NCBI GenBank assembly: GCA_030063045.1
Contig: JAQSEB010000001.1
Span: 2,480,001-2,544,000, forward strand
Direction: 5' to 3'
Origin: Pratylenchus scribneri
Taxonomy: Eukaryota; Nematoda; Chromadorea; Rhabditida; Pratylenchidae
DNA: 64,000 nucleotides
Part shown: piece by piece, positions 36,369 through 46,739 of the stretch
Numbering within the stretch: position 1 is the first letter of the stretch
Layout of the letters: the number at the start of each line of letters is the position of its first letter
Position numbers and translations under genes: made by a program
The notes under the pieces: model-generated
Database searches by the model: none
Seen by the model: the letters and a program-made list of their open reading frames with translations, nothing else
Told to the model about the DNA's origin: nothing

Positions 36369-36800
36369 CAGGGATCTCAGAATGTACCCCTACGGGGGGC
36401 ATTTGCCCCCTTTTTGAGATTTTGCCCCCTTTTGTGCCCCCCGAGCCGAGTTGCCCCCTAAATGCCCCCTTTTCATTTTTTGTTAAAATTTTCCCCAAAT
36501 GGGTCTTTTTCTTTAAAATTTTTCGCTGCGCGGCCATTTTTTGGTCAAATTTTTCGCTACGCGGCCATTTTTTGATCTAATTTTTCGCTGCGCGGCCATT
36601 TTTTGGTCAAATTTTTCGCTGCGCGGCCATTTTTTGATCTAATTTTTCGCTGCGCGGCCATTATTGGCAAAAATTTTCGCATTTTTGGCACTTTTTAAAA
36701 CTGCCCCCCAAAATGCCCCCTTTTTAATGAAAATGCCCCCCAGATGCCCCCTTTTTTTCACCAAATGCCCCCCAAACCGAAAAACCATCTGAGATCCCTG
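36369..36800. mobile_element. Second hAT-type MITE, related to the first
   Basis: A 432-bp element with ends CAGGGATCTCAGA and TCTGAGATCCCTG and perfect 8-bp flanking repeats GATCTAAT (36361-36368 and 36801-36808). It shares the interior motifs of the 35700 element in opposite orientation and carries about five tandem copies of a GCTGCGCGGCCATTTTTTG unit. Confidence 0.92.
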
Positions 36801-36914
36801 GATCTAATTATTTTATTTATCCAATCATTTTGACATTTAAATTATACTAATATTGATTTTAGATTTATTTAAAAAGAATAGATTAACATTTTTGCCAAAT
36901 TTTTATGAGAAGAA

Positions 36915-39900
36915 ATGAATGAAGATGAGCAAAATTCAATTTATAATGAAGTAAAATCATTTCTTCAATTTAATAAAAATATCCATTCACATATTAAGAT
37001 TGGCCGAGAAATCAATGAAGGTCTCCAAGCATCCGGAAATTCATTGGAGCAAAGACTTTTACACTTGGCAAAAGCGGAAGAAATGATTTTAAATCAAGTT
37101 GAGGCCTCAATTTTGGACAATTTCCTCGATGAAATGGTCCAATTAATAAATGAAAGAGACCAAAAAATTCGCTGTTTTGCCATTTCTTTTATTGAAAAAG
37201 CATGGTTTCTACATTTATTAATATAATTAAAATATCAAAATTTTATAGTAAAAAGGATCCAGAAATCTTCAAACGGGCCATTGCCACATTAATTTGGGCC
37301 ATGACCGATCAGTCCAATGGTGTCATCATTCAAAAGAAAGTGATCAATACTTGCACTCAACTTTATCCAGGCAAGAAATATTTACGAATATTTTTGTACA
37401 TTTCCATTTTAGTTTTGCTCCGGTGGGCATCACTCAAAAGGTCGACGGATTTGGAGGCCAAAGATTGCTGGGAAACTTTTTCAATGCTAAAAACCCGAAT
37501 AATGCACACGGTCGATTCCGAAAATGAGGGCATTAAGACAATGGCTTTTAAATTCTTTGAAATGTTAATAATTTGTCAACTTTCCAAAAGCGAAGTAAAA
37601 TTCATTTTCATAAATTAAATTTAAAAATTAATTTTTATTTCAGTTCAGCGAAAAACCAAAATCACAAAATTTAATAAGTTTGGATGAAATCAGCCGGGAT
37701 TCATTCATTTCATGGCGCCAGCTGCAAACAGAAGCACAACAATGTTTCGACAATTTAATCCTTCAAATGGCATCCCCGCATATTACATCGCTGAATTTGG
37801 TCACTGCAATTTCGAGCACTTGTAATATTGCTCGGCAACGGCCGGAAAAAATGCCGGATGTAAACATTTATTAGCCCTTTTTGGTACTAATTGAGTTTGT
37901 CCCCTAATAAGAGGGAAAGGAGGGTGATGAAGAAACTGAGGAATCTAATATTCATCATCCTCCTCATCTTCTTCTTCATCATCATCTCTTCTCAATCATT
38001 ATCCTCCTCATCATACATCATTCATCTTCTTTATCATCATCATCATTATCTTCATCATCTTCATCATCATCTTCTTCTTATTATCCTCATTCACTTATAG
38101 GAGACAAACTCCATTAGTATTTAGTACCCCTACCCCTATCCAATTTTTAATTAATTTTTATACATTTTTAGGTAATTGGTGCTTTGGAACAACTTCATTT
38201 GAATTTGCCACCAACTTTGGGGACAAGCCAGGTCAAAAGTGTCCGAAAAGAGTTGAAAATGCATTTGTTGAGAATGCTCAAGCATCCGTGCACTTTTACC
38301 CTCCACAATTTGCATTCTCGAATGAAACAATTGTTGATTGAATTGGGCGCATCGGATGGGGAAATTAAAAGGGCAATGCCAACGCCAAATGAAATTGATG
38401 AAGCGCTGAAGAGGAAATTGGCAGCTGCAAGACAGAAAAACACCACCACAACAGAATCAACGACGGAAATTCGTTTGGGACAGAGGAGGAAGGCAACGAG
38501 GGGAGGGGAAACCAGCAATGGAAGGGAAGAACCAACAGCAGGAGGGGAAGAGGATTTGGATTTGCGGGACACAAAACGACTTAAGGTACATTATATTTGT
38601 TTGTTGTTAACAGTGGCGGTTCTAGGATTTTTCCAGAGGGGGGGGTGCGCAGCCAAAAAAATCACAGCACCCCGGGGTGCTCTTTCAAAAATTAAAATTT
38701 GCGAGCGCCGATAGGCGCGAGAAAAAATTTTTACCAATTTTTAGGTCTAAAAACCGAAAATTTTGAAAAATTATGCAGTTTTCTGGAAAAAAATCAGTTA
38801 AAAAAATAAAATGCGAGCGCCGATAGGCGCGAGCGCGAAAATTTTTTTGGGTTTTTAGTCTAATTTGTAAAAAAACCTTATTTTTTCTCTCTACCCCCAC
38901 GGCACCCCGGGGTGCCACTCCCCCAAACCGGGGGTGCGCACCCCCGCACCCCCCCCCCCCCCCTAAAACCGCCACTGGTTGTTAACCGCCGAATGCTGGA
39001 AATATTCACTCTCTCCGCTGGATTCCCATCCCTAGCTTTATTATCGATTTCTGCGTCTCTTACTCCAAATTTCCAGCTTTCGACTTTTTCCAAAACATTC
39101 GACTTAACATATTTAATATTATTTTAAGGAAATTTTTTATCCCCTAATAAATCAGAAACCGATTTTATGCCTTACAAACCTTATATAAATTTGTAGATCA
39201 GATCCCATCAGACGAATTGAGATGCTATATAAATTGTTAGTTTTTTGGTCCAAAAATAAAGTGGTTTTAACCCAAAAACATTAAATATGGTTTAAACAGT
39301 TTAACTCGCTCAGTTTCATTTTAATTATATGCCAAAAGATGCGTCTCGATAGATTTACAAATTGGTACAAGATTTTTAGGGTTTAAAACCGGTTTCTGAT
39401 TATTAGAAGTCGAAAAAGACTTGGACAAAAATAAAATTTATAGTAAAAATTGGCCCTCCTTTTTAATATTTAATATATTTTCACAGATTGACGATGAAGA
39501 ATATGACGATGGCATTATTGACCTATACCGACAATTTGAGGACCCGGATTCAGCTACAATTGCCAAACAAAAGGCAATTGACATCACAACGGAATTTGTG
39601 CTGGAAAGATTGTCAATTTCGGTGGTCTCCAAATTGGTTTTCATTTCAATTTGCACTCTGCCCGATGAAATGCCGGCCGCCTTCGCCAGCAGCTATACCC
39701 CGATTGGGGAGGCGGGCAGTGAGGCACAAAAGCAGCATTTGGCCCGGATGATGGCCATTCAAATGACGGCGGCGGGCGAAGGCCCAGGGATTGCCCACAT
39801 CAAAGCGGAACAACAAAAATTATTCGTCGAAAGACAAATGGCCAAATCGCAGGGCGGAACAATGCCTGGAGGGAGCCAGCAGGAAAAGCAGAAACAAAAA

Positions 39901-42900
39901 CAAAGGGAAAGTGCATTTGCTTCACAGCAACAACAACAGGTTTCAATTTATTTTTGGTTTTAAATATTTTTTAAAAATTATTAACAAAATGACAGGTCCA
40001 AGTCCACCAAATCCCAAGGAATCGCTATGACTATTTATTCGATTGCACCAACAATCATTAAGGAATAAGAGAATTGGCCAAAAAACATTGACAATTAAAT
40101 AATACGGGATAATAAAAACCAACTAATATTTTTGCCATCCATTTTTCACTTATTTTCCATCTGAATTATTTTTGTATTTTTTTTTATTTTAAAAGACAAT
40201 AAAATTTGAATAAATTTTGTATTTTTATTAAAAAAAATTGATTTGGAGAATTTTTGTTTTTTTTTTAAATTTTTTACTTTAAAAATAATTTTCATAGTGG
40301 ACTAGGACCTAAATATATTTTTAATAATAATTTTAATTAATAATAAAAAAATTTCAGATTCCACCAGCCCAAAAGAAAATGCGAATTCAAAATTGGTCAT
40401 TGTTCAATTCCACCCGTGTATTATTGCCAAAAGAAGCAGAACAGCTGATGCTCAGCTCATTCCAACGAATAATGAACAATGAAATGCGGGCAGTCCAAGG
40501 TGGTGCCGGATTGGCTCAACAAAAGTTGTTGGTTCGACTTTCATCCCGCTATAAATCAGCAGTGACACCGGAGCTGGAAGCAATGCTCATTAATTATATT
40601 ATTGAGGATCAAAAGGCCAGAGCCGATTTGGCATTGCAAAAATTGGCCGAATTATATGCACAATGGATGGGGTAAATATAATTATTAAATTAAATTGTTT
40701 AATCAAATAAAATATTAAAATAAAGCTAATTAAAATTACACAAATTTATTTATAAAGAAGATTTTACCAAATTACTAAAGACGCCATTTTTAGCTTAGTG
40801 GGTTATATGCTTTTTTGTAAAATTGAGGTCACGAATTCGAACCCTCTCCAAGGCAAATATTTTTTTTCGGGCTTGGTTTTCATATTTATGCATTTTTTTT
40901 AAATATTTTACTATTTTAAATATATTTTATTAATATAAAATTAATTAATTTTTAGTTATTCAATTTGCCTTTCGCCTCGACAAATTCCTCAACTCACTGT
41001 GGATGAACGAAAACAACGTTATGATCATTATTTGTGCACTTTGCTCACAACAATGCACGAAAGGGGCGAACATAAAGAAACGTAAAAATTAACATCCAAA
41101 TTTAAATTAAATAAATAAATTAATTTTAAGCCTTTTTCATCGAATATTTTTGGAAGCACCTTTCCTAACTGCCGGTTCATTGAAAGTGCTGAGGAAAGCA
41201 TGTTTGGACAAAGTTTACGGTGCTTTTGCCATCACAACCCTCCGGGAATTGATTCTGACTCGGGCGAGACAAAGGCAGGAATTGCTTCGACTTCTTTTGG
41301 AATTCAGCTATTTTGAGAGGAATGACATCAAAGAACATGTAAAAATTATTATAATTAATTTTAATTTAAATAAAAAAAATAATTAAAATTAATTAAAAAA
41401 TTATCAATTAAAATTAAATATAAAATTAATTAATTAAAATTTAATTAAAAAAATAATTATTTAAATAAAAAATTATTAATTAAAATTAAATAGAGAAAAA
41501 AAATATATAATAAATAAATTAATTTTAGTGTGTAAAAACGGTCAAAGAACTATATCAAATGGAATTCCTACGGTCGGATGTGCGCACATTCCTCGTGGAA
41601 ATGTGCGAATTGTTGGTTCAACCGACAGCACCTCGCCAACTTTGGCACGCAAATGGCCGATTTGAGAGGGAAATTGAGGAACAAATCGATGAATTACAAT
41701 GGGACGAATCGCTGATTAGGGCTGGCCTCTATTTATTTTTGGCCCTTCTTCCACATGATTCCTCTCTCCTTCATCATTTGGCAAATGTTTATGCACGTTC
41801 GGGCACAGAAATTAAAAGAGTTTGCTTTAATAATCTATTAACTTCTTGGGAAATATTTAAAATTGGCCAAAAAATTAAAATGGTTTAATGGTTTGTCTTA
41901 GAAATTTAAACCGGTTCAGAATTTTATCCTAAACCCCAAACCCTGTATCCAATCGATGGATCTTGTCAAATTTCATGATTTGATAATGGTTTTACATAGG
42001 TTAACCCATAATAAAGTAGTTTTAAATCATAAATGAAAGTGTGTTTAAACGGTTTAATACCCTAAACTTTTGATCAAACCATAGCAAATTATATATAATT
42101 TAATGCATCTTGATGAGATCAATCGAAAAAGTTAAAAGGTTTTTGGAGGTTTTTTTAGGATAAAATAAACCACTGAACCTTTATAATCATTCCCTAATTT
42201 TTCGCCCATATTTTTTGTCCATAAATTAAATATAATTTCCCTCCTAAATTAAGGTCACATTTCGGAGCATTGAACAAGCAATAAAATCGATTGGAATGCA
42301 TTCGGAGGATTTGCTGGGAATGATTGAGAATTGTCCACCTCAAGCCGAAACATTGGTTGCCCGAATTGTTCATTTGGTATTTTATTATTAAATAAAATAA
42401 TTTAAATTTAATTTCTTCGCATTTAAAGTTAACCGAACGAAGTTCTCCAACGCCAGCATTGGTCGATCGGGTACGAAAATTGCATCAAACCCGAAATACG
42501 GATGTTCGTTCGCTGATCCCAATTTTGACTGGATTAAATAAAGTTTTAATTTTTATTTAAAAATTAATTTAATTTAAATTATTTAAATAGGAGGAATTGC
42601 TTGAATTGGTTCCGAAATTTGTTCTATCGGCCAAAAATAGCAATTCGGTGCCTGCTTTCTTCAAAAAACTAATTTTTGGCCGACACATTGAGACAAATGA
42701 ACCAATGATGAATTCACTGGAATTATTGCTGGAATTGCATCGAATTAAACCAAACCGAAAAGAGCAAGGATTTCTTATGCAAAGTATTAATTTAATTTAA
42801 TTCAAATATTTAAATTAAAATGGATAGTATTTAATTTGTCAAAAAATATTAAAAATATCTAAAAGAATGTAGAAAAGTTTTAACGGTTTGATGATTTGTC

Positions 42901-43809
42901 CTATTTTAATGGTTTGATCAAAATTAAATGGTATTAAACCGTTTAAACCGATTGCGGTTTTAAACAATCTGATCCGATTTTCGTTTTGGTTCAAAACTAA
43001 TTAAGAATTTGTTAAACCTAAACAAAATGAATGATGCGTCTCGAAAAGATTTATCGATTGGGTATAAGGTTTGGAGGTAAAGGGCAAACCGTTAAACTTA
43101 AAACCCTTTCGTAAATATTTCCTATAATATATAAAAATTAATTTAAAATATTTTTTAGATTTGGATCTTCTCATCATCGACCCAAACCGGGAATTCGCAA
43201 TTGGGAAGGATGTGTTGGCAACGGCCGTGGAAGCACTGTTGAATGATTCACCTTTTCCCACACTTCTTTTCCACACAATTCAACGAATCTATGAATGCCA
43301 TCCGGCCCTGAAGGGTTTCCTCTCAAATATGCTCGTCGAAATTGCCCAAAGACGGCCATGGGAGGAAGAGGTGGAACTACAGCAAAAGAACCGTGAACCG
43401 ATGTGGCCAAAATTTTTGCAATGTTTAAAAACATTGGGCCAAGTTGGATATTTGGTTGGTTAAATACCCAAAAATAATAAATAATGATTTAATATTTTAG
43501 GCATTACTTTCTCAATTGAATTTGGACGAATTTCGGGAATATATAAAATTGGCCAATCAACCGGATTTGAAGAAATATTTACGCGAATTTGTCTCACAGT
43601 TGTCTGCCCATTATCAATCCCAATTGCAAAGAACATTGTTGGATTTTATCAATGATCGGCAATCAAATCTGCTGGCGGAGGAAAAAAGTCAATTGGAAGT
43701 GGCATTGGACGAGGAAATGAACATTTTGGGCATTGGTCAACGGCAGCAGGACAAGGAGAATAATGAGAAGGAAGAACAAATGCAACATTCGGGAATAATA
43801 ACTGCATGA
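36915..43809 (+). CDS. symk-1: Symplekin, 3'-end processing scaffold
   Basis: Fifteen exons (36915-37204, 37249-37370, 37413-37594, 37644-37859, 38172-38585, 39487-39939, 40358-40671, 40956-41081, 41131-41338, 41529-41819, 42254-42376, 42429-42542, 42591-42783, 43159-43454, 43501-43809) encode about 1,216 aa. The N-terminal HEAT repeats include RAIATLIWAMTDQSNG and LISLDEISRDSFISWRQLQ; then a low-complexity Gln/Lys linker; then the conserved C-terminal domain with ELLELVPKFVLS, LIFGRH, EPMMNSLELLLELHRIKP and FLMQNLDLLI. This is the scaffold of cleavage/polyadenylation and histone 3'-end machinery. Intron 2 (37371-37412) has a GC donor (GCAAGA). Intron 5 (38586-39486) contains a hAT MITE and a palindromic repeat; introns 10 and 13 contain two more palindromic repeats. 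It appears to be the first gene of an operon. Confidence 0.92.
37874..38100. repeat. ATC/TTC microsatellite in symplekin intron 4
   Basis: Low-complexity TCATCATC and TCTTC repeats, densest at about 37950-38095. No coding meaning. Confidence 0.8.
38611..38977. mobile_element. hAT-like MITE in symplekin intron 5
   Basis: A 367-bp element with ends CAGTGGCGGTTCTAGG and CCTAAAACCGCCACTG, flanked by perfect 8-bp repeats GTTGTTAA (38603-38610 and 38978-38985). It contains two copies of GCGAGCGCCGATAGGCGCGAG and a long C run near its right end. The termini differ from the CAGGG elements, so it is a separate family. Confidence 0.9.
39160..39410. repeat. Palindromic dispersed repeat, copy 2
   Basis: Member of the roughly 260-bp family with inverted arms marked by AGATGCGTCTCGATAGAT-like and TTTAAACCGTTT-like cores. 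Located in symplekin intron 5. Confidence 0.75.
39996..40061 (+). other. Possible alternative terminal exon of symplekin
   Basis: In the intron after exon 6 (39940-40357) an acceptor (AATGACAG) precedes a 21-codon open frame in the right phase that ends in TAA; polyadenylation-like AATAAA sequence follows near 40110. It would give a short symplekin lacking the conserved C-terminus. Only sequence suggests this. Confidence 0.3.
40783..40855 (+). pseudogene. Degenerate tRNA-Thr-like sequence
   Basis: 73 bp with a B-box-like GGTCACGAATTCGAACC, an A-box-like TAGCTTAGTGGGTTA and TTGTAAA at the anticodon position (TGT, Thr). The acceptor ends pair only over GCC/GGC and the T and anticodon stems are broken, so this is a tRNA relic or the head of a tRNA-derived SINE. 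It sits in symplekin intron 7. Confidence 0.5.
41890..42180. repeat. Palindromic dispersed repeat, copy 3
   Basis: In symplekin intron 10. It shows the family motifs TATCCAATCGATGGATCTTG, GTGTTTAAACGGTTTAATAC and ATGCATCTTGATGAGAT, more diverged than the other copies. Confidence 0.7.
42830..43115. repeat. Palindromic dispersed repeat, copy 4
   Basis: In symplekin intron 13. It contains GTATTAAACCGTTTAAACCG and GATGCGTCTCGAAAAGAT, and is closely related to the copies at 46080 and 57420. Confidence 0.75.
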
Positions 43810-44043
43810 AAATACATTGATTTACTGCAATCTCTACCCCAATTTATATTCAATTCTCTTTTTTGTGTTCCTCCAATTCCCTACTCCAATTTTTTGTGTT
43901 AAAGAATTCATTTTTTGTATTTGAAATAAAGAATTAATTTTTATTTTTTTTTTTAAATTCATGTAAAAATTTAATTATAAAGTTTATTTAGAATAATATA
44001 TAATGAATTTTTCTAATTTTAATTGAATTTTTTACAATTACAA

Positions 44044-44470
44044 ATGAATGAACTATTGAAAAAATTAAAGCGGAAAACTGACATAGCTCCTTATTTGAAA
44101 ACTTTGATCCTTTGCGGTTAGTTCAATTTTAATATTTATTTTTGATATTATTTCTTTTTAAGCTGGTGCCCAAATATTTTTGGCGGCTGCATTTTTCTAT
44201 CAAGTTCGGACCTACGAAAAGAGACGGCGAAATCTTCACCAAAATTATCCAAAAATATTATCAATTTATTATGGGATTGAGAATTTAATTTCAACAATGA
44301 AATTTCAATCATTCAAAAAAGGCGATCGAATCAGGGATGAAGATTTTGTGAAATGGAAGAATTTGGAAATGAATTTGAAGAATGGAATTGAAATGAAAAG
44401 CAATCAGCCCAAATTGGCAGAAGAACAATATAAAATTGAAAAGATGAAACGACAAAGAATAGAAAGATAA
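44044..44470 (+). CDS. CEBPZOS-like small membrane protein, paralogue 1
   Basis: Two exons (44044-44116, 44163-44470), 126 aa. A basic N-terminus, one membrane helix (AGAQIFLAAAFFYQV), then RRRNLHQNYPKILSIYYGIE and FKKGDRIRDEDFVKW, ending in a Lys/Arg-rich tail. The block R-x(4)-P-x-I/L-x(3)-YY after a single helix is the pattern of CEBPZOS, a small mitochondrial membrane protein of poorly known role. The intron is in phase 1 right before the helix, the same place as in the next two genes. It starts 234 bp after the symplekin stop and is probably operonic. Confidence 0.7.
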
Positions 44471-44602
44471 TTAAAATCCATTATTTAATTTTTAAATAAA
44501 TAAATTTTATAATTAATGTTTCGTTTAACTTAATTTGGTTTTTATTCATTTATATTTTTATCATTTAATTCACTCACATTTTTATAATTTATTTTAAAGA
44601 AA

Positions 44603-45019
44603 ATGTCCAAATTCGGTCTCAAAATCAGCAAAAATCAAAAAATAATGTTTGCATTAGCCGGTTTGTATTTTTTTTATTAAATTAAATAGAAATCAATTTT
44701 AGCTGCCGCCGATCTTTTCATCCCAGTTTCTTTTTACATATTTCACAAATATGGAGAAGATAGCGAAAGACGAAAACAACTGAAAGAAAAGCATCCGAAA
44801 ATGCTGGAAGCTTATTATAGCTTTGAAAATGTAATCTCCACAATTACCTTTTGCAAATACAAAAAGGGAGACCGATTAAGAAAAGAGGATTTGAGAAATT
44901 GGAGGAAGGAAGAACTTGGAAATGAATTGAATGAATGGACATGGACAATCGACCAGAATAATGGAACGGAAGAATTAGGAATTGAGTCGAAGGAATGGAC
45001 AGAATTGTGGAAAAGATGA
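44603..45019 (+). CDS. CEBPZOS-like small membrane protein, paralogue 2
   Basis: Exons 44603-44660 and 44703-45019, 124 aa. Same design: MSKFGLKIS start, helix ADLFIPVSFYIF, then ERRKQLKEKHPKMLEAYYSF and KKGDRLRKEDLRNW, with an Asn/Glu/Trp-rich tail of its own. The start codon follows an acceptor-like TATTTTAAAG 3 bp upstream, as expected for SL trans-splicing; 132 bp from the previous gene. Confidence 0.7.
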
Positions 45020-45171
45020 AACAACTTAATTCAATATTTAATTTTGAAAAAATAAAATTTTATAATAAATAATTCGTTTATTTTTGAGTGTTACATTTTG
45101 TTTTCCAATATCAATCAATTATTTTTATCATTTAATTCACTCACATTTTTTTATAATTTATTTTAAAGAAA

Positions 45172-45619
45172 ATGTCCAAATTCGGTTTCCAAATCAGTCG
45201 TCTCCAATTCAACAAAAAGCATAAAATAGGATTCGCTTTGATGGGTTTGTATTTAATTAATTAAAAATCGATTTATTAATTAAATAGCTGTCGGCGACAT
45301 TTTCATCTTTTATATTCCATTTTACGGATTGCACAAATTTGGAGAAGACAGGGAAAGACGAAAAGAGATGAAAGAGATTCATCCGAAAATATTGAATTTC
45401 TATTATGGATTTGAAAATGTAATCTCCACAATTACTTTTCGAGGCTACAAAAAGGGCGATCGGCTAAGAGAAGAGGATTCAATAAATTGGACAATTGAGG
45501 AAATGAGGAAATCAATTTTCGATGAAAATGAAATAATTAATCAGCAAAAAATTGTTAAAATTGAAGAAAAACCAACAACAAAAGAAGAGAGGAAGAAGAG
45601 ACCAAGATTGCAAAGATAA
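45172..45619 (+). CDS. CEBPZOS-like small membrane protein, paralogue 3
   Basis: Exons 45172-45244 and 45288-45619, 134 aa. MSKFGFQIS start nearly identical to paralogue 2 and the same upstream TATTTTAAAG; helix AVGDIFIFYIPFYGL; ERRKEMKEIHPKILNFYYGF and KKGDRLREEDSINW; a Lys/Glu-rich tail. It is clearly a recent tandem duplicate of paralogue 2, including the 5' flank (CACTCACATTTTT, TTATAATTTATTTTAAAG). Confidence 0.72.
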
Positions 45620-45767
45620 ATACCTAATTCATACATTTTATTGTTTTTAAACAGATAAAATAAAAATGTAATATTTGTCAAAAAAATTTGTTAAAGTCAG
45701 CAAAAAATATTTTAATCAATTCTTCAATTTATTTTTTATTAAATATTTTTTAATTTTAATATTTTGC

Positions 45768-46022
45768 ATGCCATTGAGCAAAGGTGCAAAGAGGGCAATT
45801 TATTTTACCGAAATTTACGTGATCATCAGCCTCACTGTCACATTCTACTCATTGCGGCAAGAAGTGACATTCCGAAAACGTTGGCGAGAGAAATTTCCAC
45901 GACTTTTGGATTGCTACTATTGGACAGAGGATTTAATTTCAAACGGCCATTTGCAAGGAGAAAGAATCAGAAGAGCCGACAATAAATTGTGGTTTGGCAG
46001 TGAAAAGGAAATTTCCGATTAA
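45768..46022 (+). CDS. CEBPZOS-like small membrane protein, paralogue 4
   Basis: A single exon of 84 aa if the Met at 45768 is used; the frame is open back to 45675. MPLSKGAKRAIYFTEIY, helix VIISLTVTFYSL, then RKRWREKFPRLLDCYYWTED and a short tail. Length and sequence are the closest of the four to vertebrate CEBPZOS (about 80 aa), so this may be the ancestral copy. It lacks the intron of the other three. Confidence 0.65.
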   Translation: MPLSKGAKRAIYFTEIYVIISLTVTFYSLRQEVTFRKRWREKFPRLLDCYYWTEDLISNGHLQGERIRRADNKLWFGSEKEISD

Positions 46023-46079
46023 AAAGGTATAAATTTAATAAAATAAATCAATTTTAAATGAGAAATATTTTAAAAAATT

Positions 46080-46345
46080 TTTTGTGTTTAATGGTTTACC
46101 CCAAAACTATACCCAATCGATAGATCTCATCAAGACGCGTCGATTCGTATATAATTTTTCATAGTTTAATCAAAAATTAAGGGTATTAAACCGTTTAAAC
46201 CATTTGATGGTTTTTGGTTCTAAACTAATTTAAAATTGATTAAATCAAATACCAAATCATTATCAAACGATGCGTCTCGACGAAATATATTGGTTGGGTA
46301 TAAAGTTCGGGGGTTTAGGACAAACCATTAAACCATTAGAATCTT
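46080..46345. repeat. Palindromic dispersed repeat, copy 5
   Basis: One of the best-preserved copies. The arms TATACCCAATCGATAGATCT with CAAGACGCGTCGATTC and their complement (GATGCGTCTCGACGAAAT, TTGGTTGGGTATAAAG) flank a TTAAACCGTTTAAACC core. It fills the unusually long gap between the fourth and fifth operon followers. Confidence 0.8.
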
Positions 46346-46417
46346 TTCGGCATTTTCTATAATTTTTACCACATTTTAAATATTTCCCATAAAATAAATT
46401 TAATTTATTTTTCAGTG

Positions 46418-46603
46418 ATGGTCACCAAAGTAAAAGTGCACCTCGGTGGATTAATTACAATGACAATGTGCGCATTCATCGTCCACAATTACCTTTATAA
46501 ATGGGAAAGAAAGCAACCGATGGAAGAAATGACCCCAATAACTTGGAAAGTTTATCAGAATTTGGAGGAGGAAAGACGGAAAAGAAAAGAACCCGAGCCA
46601 TAA
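46418..46603 (+). CDS. 61-aa single-pass microprotein
   Basis: Starts 3 bp after a strong acceptor (TTTTTCAG), consistent with trans-splicing. One helix (HLGGLITMTMCAFIVHNYLY) with a short N-terminus and a charged C-terminal tail (WERKQPMEEMTP, LEEERRKRKEPEP). The design and the helix ending in I/VVH-Y resemble BRAWNIN/UQCC6, a complex III assembly microprotein, which would suit its mitochondrial neighbours. The match is short, so the identity is only a suggestion. Confidence 0.55.
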   Translation: MVTKVKVHLGGLITMTMCAFIVHNYLYKWERKQPMEEMTPITWKVYQNLEEERRKRKEPEP

Positions 46604-46739
46604 AAATGTTTTTTTTTCATTTCATTGTAAAATAAATAGAATTTTTAATAATTAATTTTGAATTAAATGGCAAATTTATGACCAATTTTATTTGATATAT
46701 TTAATAATAATTCATTTTTTTATTATATTTTTAGCAAAA

